64,000 nucleotides of DNA, from the NCBI RefSeq assembly GCF_012273515.2, contig NZ_CP050975.2:8804001-8868000 (forward strand), written 5' to 3'. The notes beneath the pieces were generated by a model. It searched no databases, was not told the origin of the DNA, and was given only the letters and a program-made list of their open reading frames with translations. The position numbers and the translations under genes are program-made. This document shows positions 63,577 through 64,000 of this stretch, piece by piece. This DNA comes from Streptomyces sp. RPA4-2 (lineage in GTDB: Bacteria; Actinomycetota; Actinomycetes; Streptomycetales; Streptomycetaceae). Numbering within the stretch: the first letter of the stretch is position 1; each line of letters begins with the position of its first letter.

Positions 63577-63882
63577 CTAGGCGGGAGGTGCGGTCCTCCT
63601 CATGCGCCGAACGTGCTGCCACCGGAGGACGGCTGCGGTTGCCAACAGGCCAACCGCTACAACCCCGGCTATGACCCGGCCCTCGAGCGGGCCCTGCCGC
63701 AGGACGAGGTAAGTCAGCCCCCCGAAACCCACGAGCAAGCACAACACGGACCTGGTGTAGGAGAACCTGATGACCCGGGTCCCCTTCGTCAACGTGACCT
63801 CGCCAGGGGTGTCCGATATCCCGCCTGAGCGGCCCGTTCTCCCGTCATCAGGCATCGAACCCTGCTTGTCGGACACGGCCAT
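63577..63882 (-). CDS. Small two-helix membrane protein
   Basis: From ATG 63882 (GGGAAG 3 nt upstream, GGGG further) the 101-residue protein has a hydrophilic N-terminus (DKQGSMPDDGRTGRSGG) and two membrane helices (SVLCLLVGFGGLTYLVL and VIAGVVAVGLLATAAVL), ending in a basic tail RWQHVRRMRRTAPPA. The TAG stop lies within the CTAG that the adjacent IS duplicated, so the coding sequence was not altered. Function unknown. Confidence 0.65.
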   Translation of the reverse strand: MAVSDKQGSMPDDGRTGRSGGISDTPGEVTLTKGTRVIRFSYTRSVLCLLVGFGGLTYLVLRQGPLEGRVIAGVVAVGLLATAAVLRWQHVRRMRRTAPPA

Positions 63883-64000
63883 GTCTTCCCTTCCCCTCAA
63901 TGGGGCCGCATGGTCCTCGTGACCACCACCCCCTAGCCAAGCAGGGTATGCCTGCCATCAGGTGCGCCGTTCAGCAGATGCAGTTTGTTTCCACCTCCTT
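63883..64000. other. Right edge, no gene seen
   Basis: Only 118 bp remain. AAGGAGGTGG on the minus strand at the extreme edge resembles a ribosome-binding site, but no start codon with a usable frame follows within the window. Confidence 0.3.

Noticed and set aside
1..64000. tRNA genes or tRNA-type attachment sites.
   Set aside because: I saw no cloverleaf with the TTCGA arm and no flanking direct repeats of the usual kind around the island; IS copies explain its borders.

Overview
The window is high-GC actinobacterial DNA, almost certainly Streptomyces: GC-rich third positions, many GTG and TTG starts, SAV_2336-type, LppY/LpqO-like and DUF4240 proteins, and Streptomyces-type insertion sequences. 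It reads as an accessory region, such as a chromosome arm or plasmid, rather than core genome. At least a dozen IS elements or IS remnants (IS110, IS256, several IS5 subgroups, IS701, ISL3, IS630, IS21, IS3) are interleaved with truncated or frameshifted host genes. No tRNA, rRNA or CRISPR array was seen.

Layout. 1-5.8 kb: an edge gene, a decayed helicase-associated-domain gene, a broken IS110, an IS256 with an amber codon, a HAD-type gene, a degenerate GyrB-like ATPase-domain gene and the 5' part of a DUF1877 gene. 5.83-39.45 kb: a nested structure. An IS701 element with 108-bp inverted ends is split by a 1,362-bp IS5-family element present in two identical direct copies (5948-7309 and 36633-37994). 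Between them lie 29.3 kb of conflict or defence genes. 39.5-44 kb: an HhH-domain protein, a phage tail-protein remnant, a YdcF-like membrane protein and an IS21 istA with an internal inversion. 44.3-52.3 kb: two copies of a 1,035-bp IS5-type element around a DUF4240 gene, a glutamine synthetase/methyltransferase chimera and a secreted M4 metalloprotease. 52.3-64 kb: ISL3, IS3 and IS110 elements, a broken monooxygenase, a DUF1259 exported protein, a large unknown acidic protein, three IS5-type elements in near-tandem and a small membrane protein.

The 29.3-kb segment (7310-36632) is the centre of interest. It holds (i) an XRE/ImmA-IrrE protease translationally coupled to a tRNA-guanine-transglycosylase-like protein, with a convergent winged-helix operon; (ii) a Ser/Thr kinase with a propeller-like region; (iii) a four-gene operon of a trypco-type protein, a trypsin/VMAP-like protein, a MoxR ATPase and a 1,616-residue fusion of vWA, PD-(D/E)XK-like, SF1 helicase and type ISP restriction-specificity-like domains; (iv) a NADAR-domain protein; (v) a Schlafen AlbA_2 remnant; (vi) a caspase-STAND-WD40 protein with an alpha/beta-hydrolase partner; and (vii) a SUKH fragment. 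The operon in (iii) looks like a signal-gated nuclease/helicase system: protease and VMAP sensor, MoxR/vWA chaperone switch, DNA-targeting effector.

The two edges of the segment join head to tail. The first 20 nt of an alpha/beta-hydrolase gene lie at the left edge and the rest of the gene ends at the right edge. The trinucleotides next to the IS copies are TCA at both inner sides and TGA at both outer sides. This is the signature of a circular DNA that carried one IS copy and was inserted into the IS701 element as a cointegrate, translocatable unit or IS-IS recombination product.
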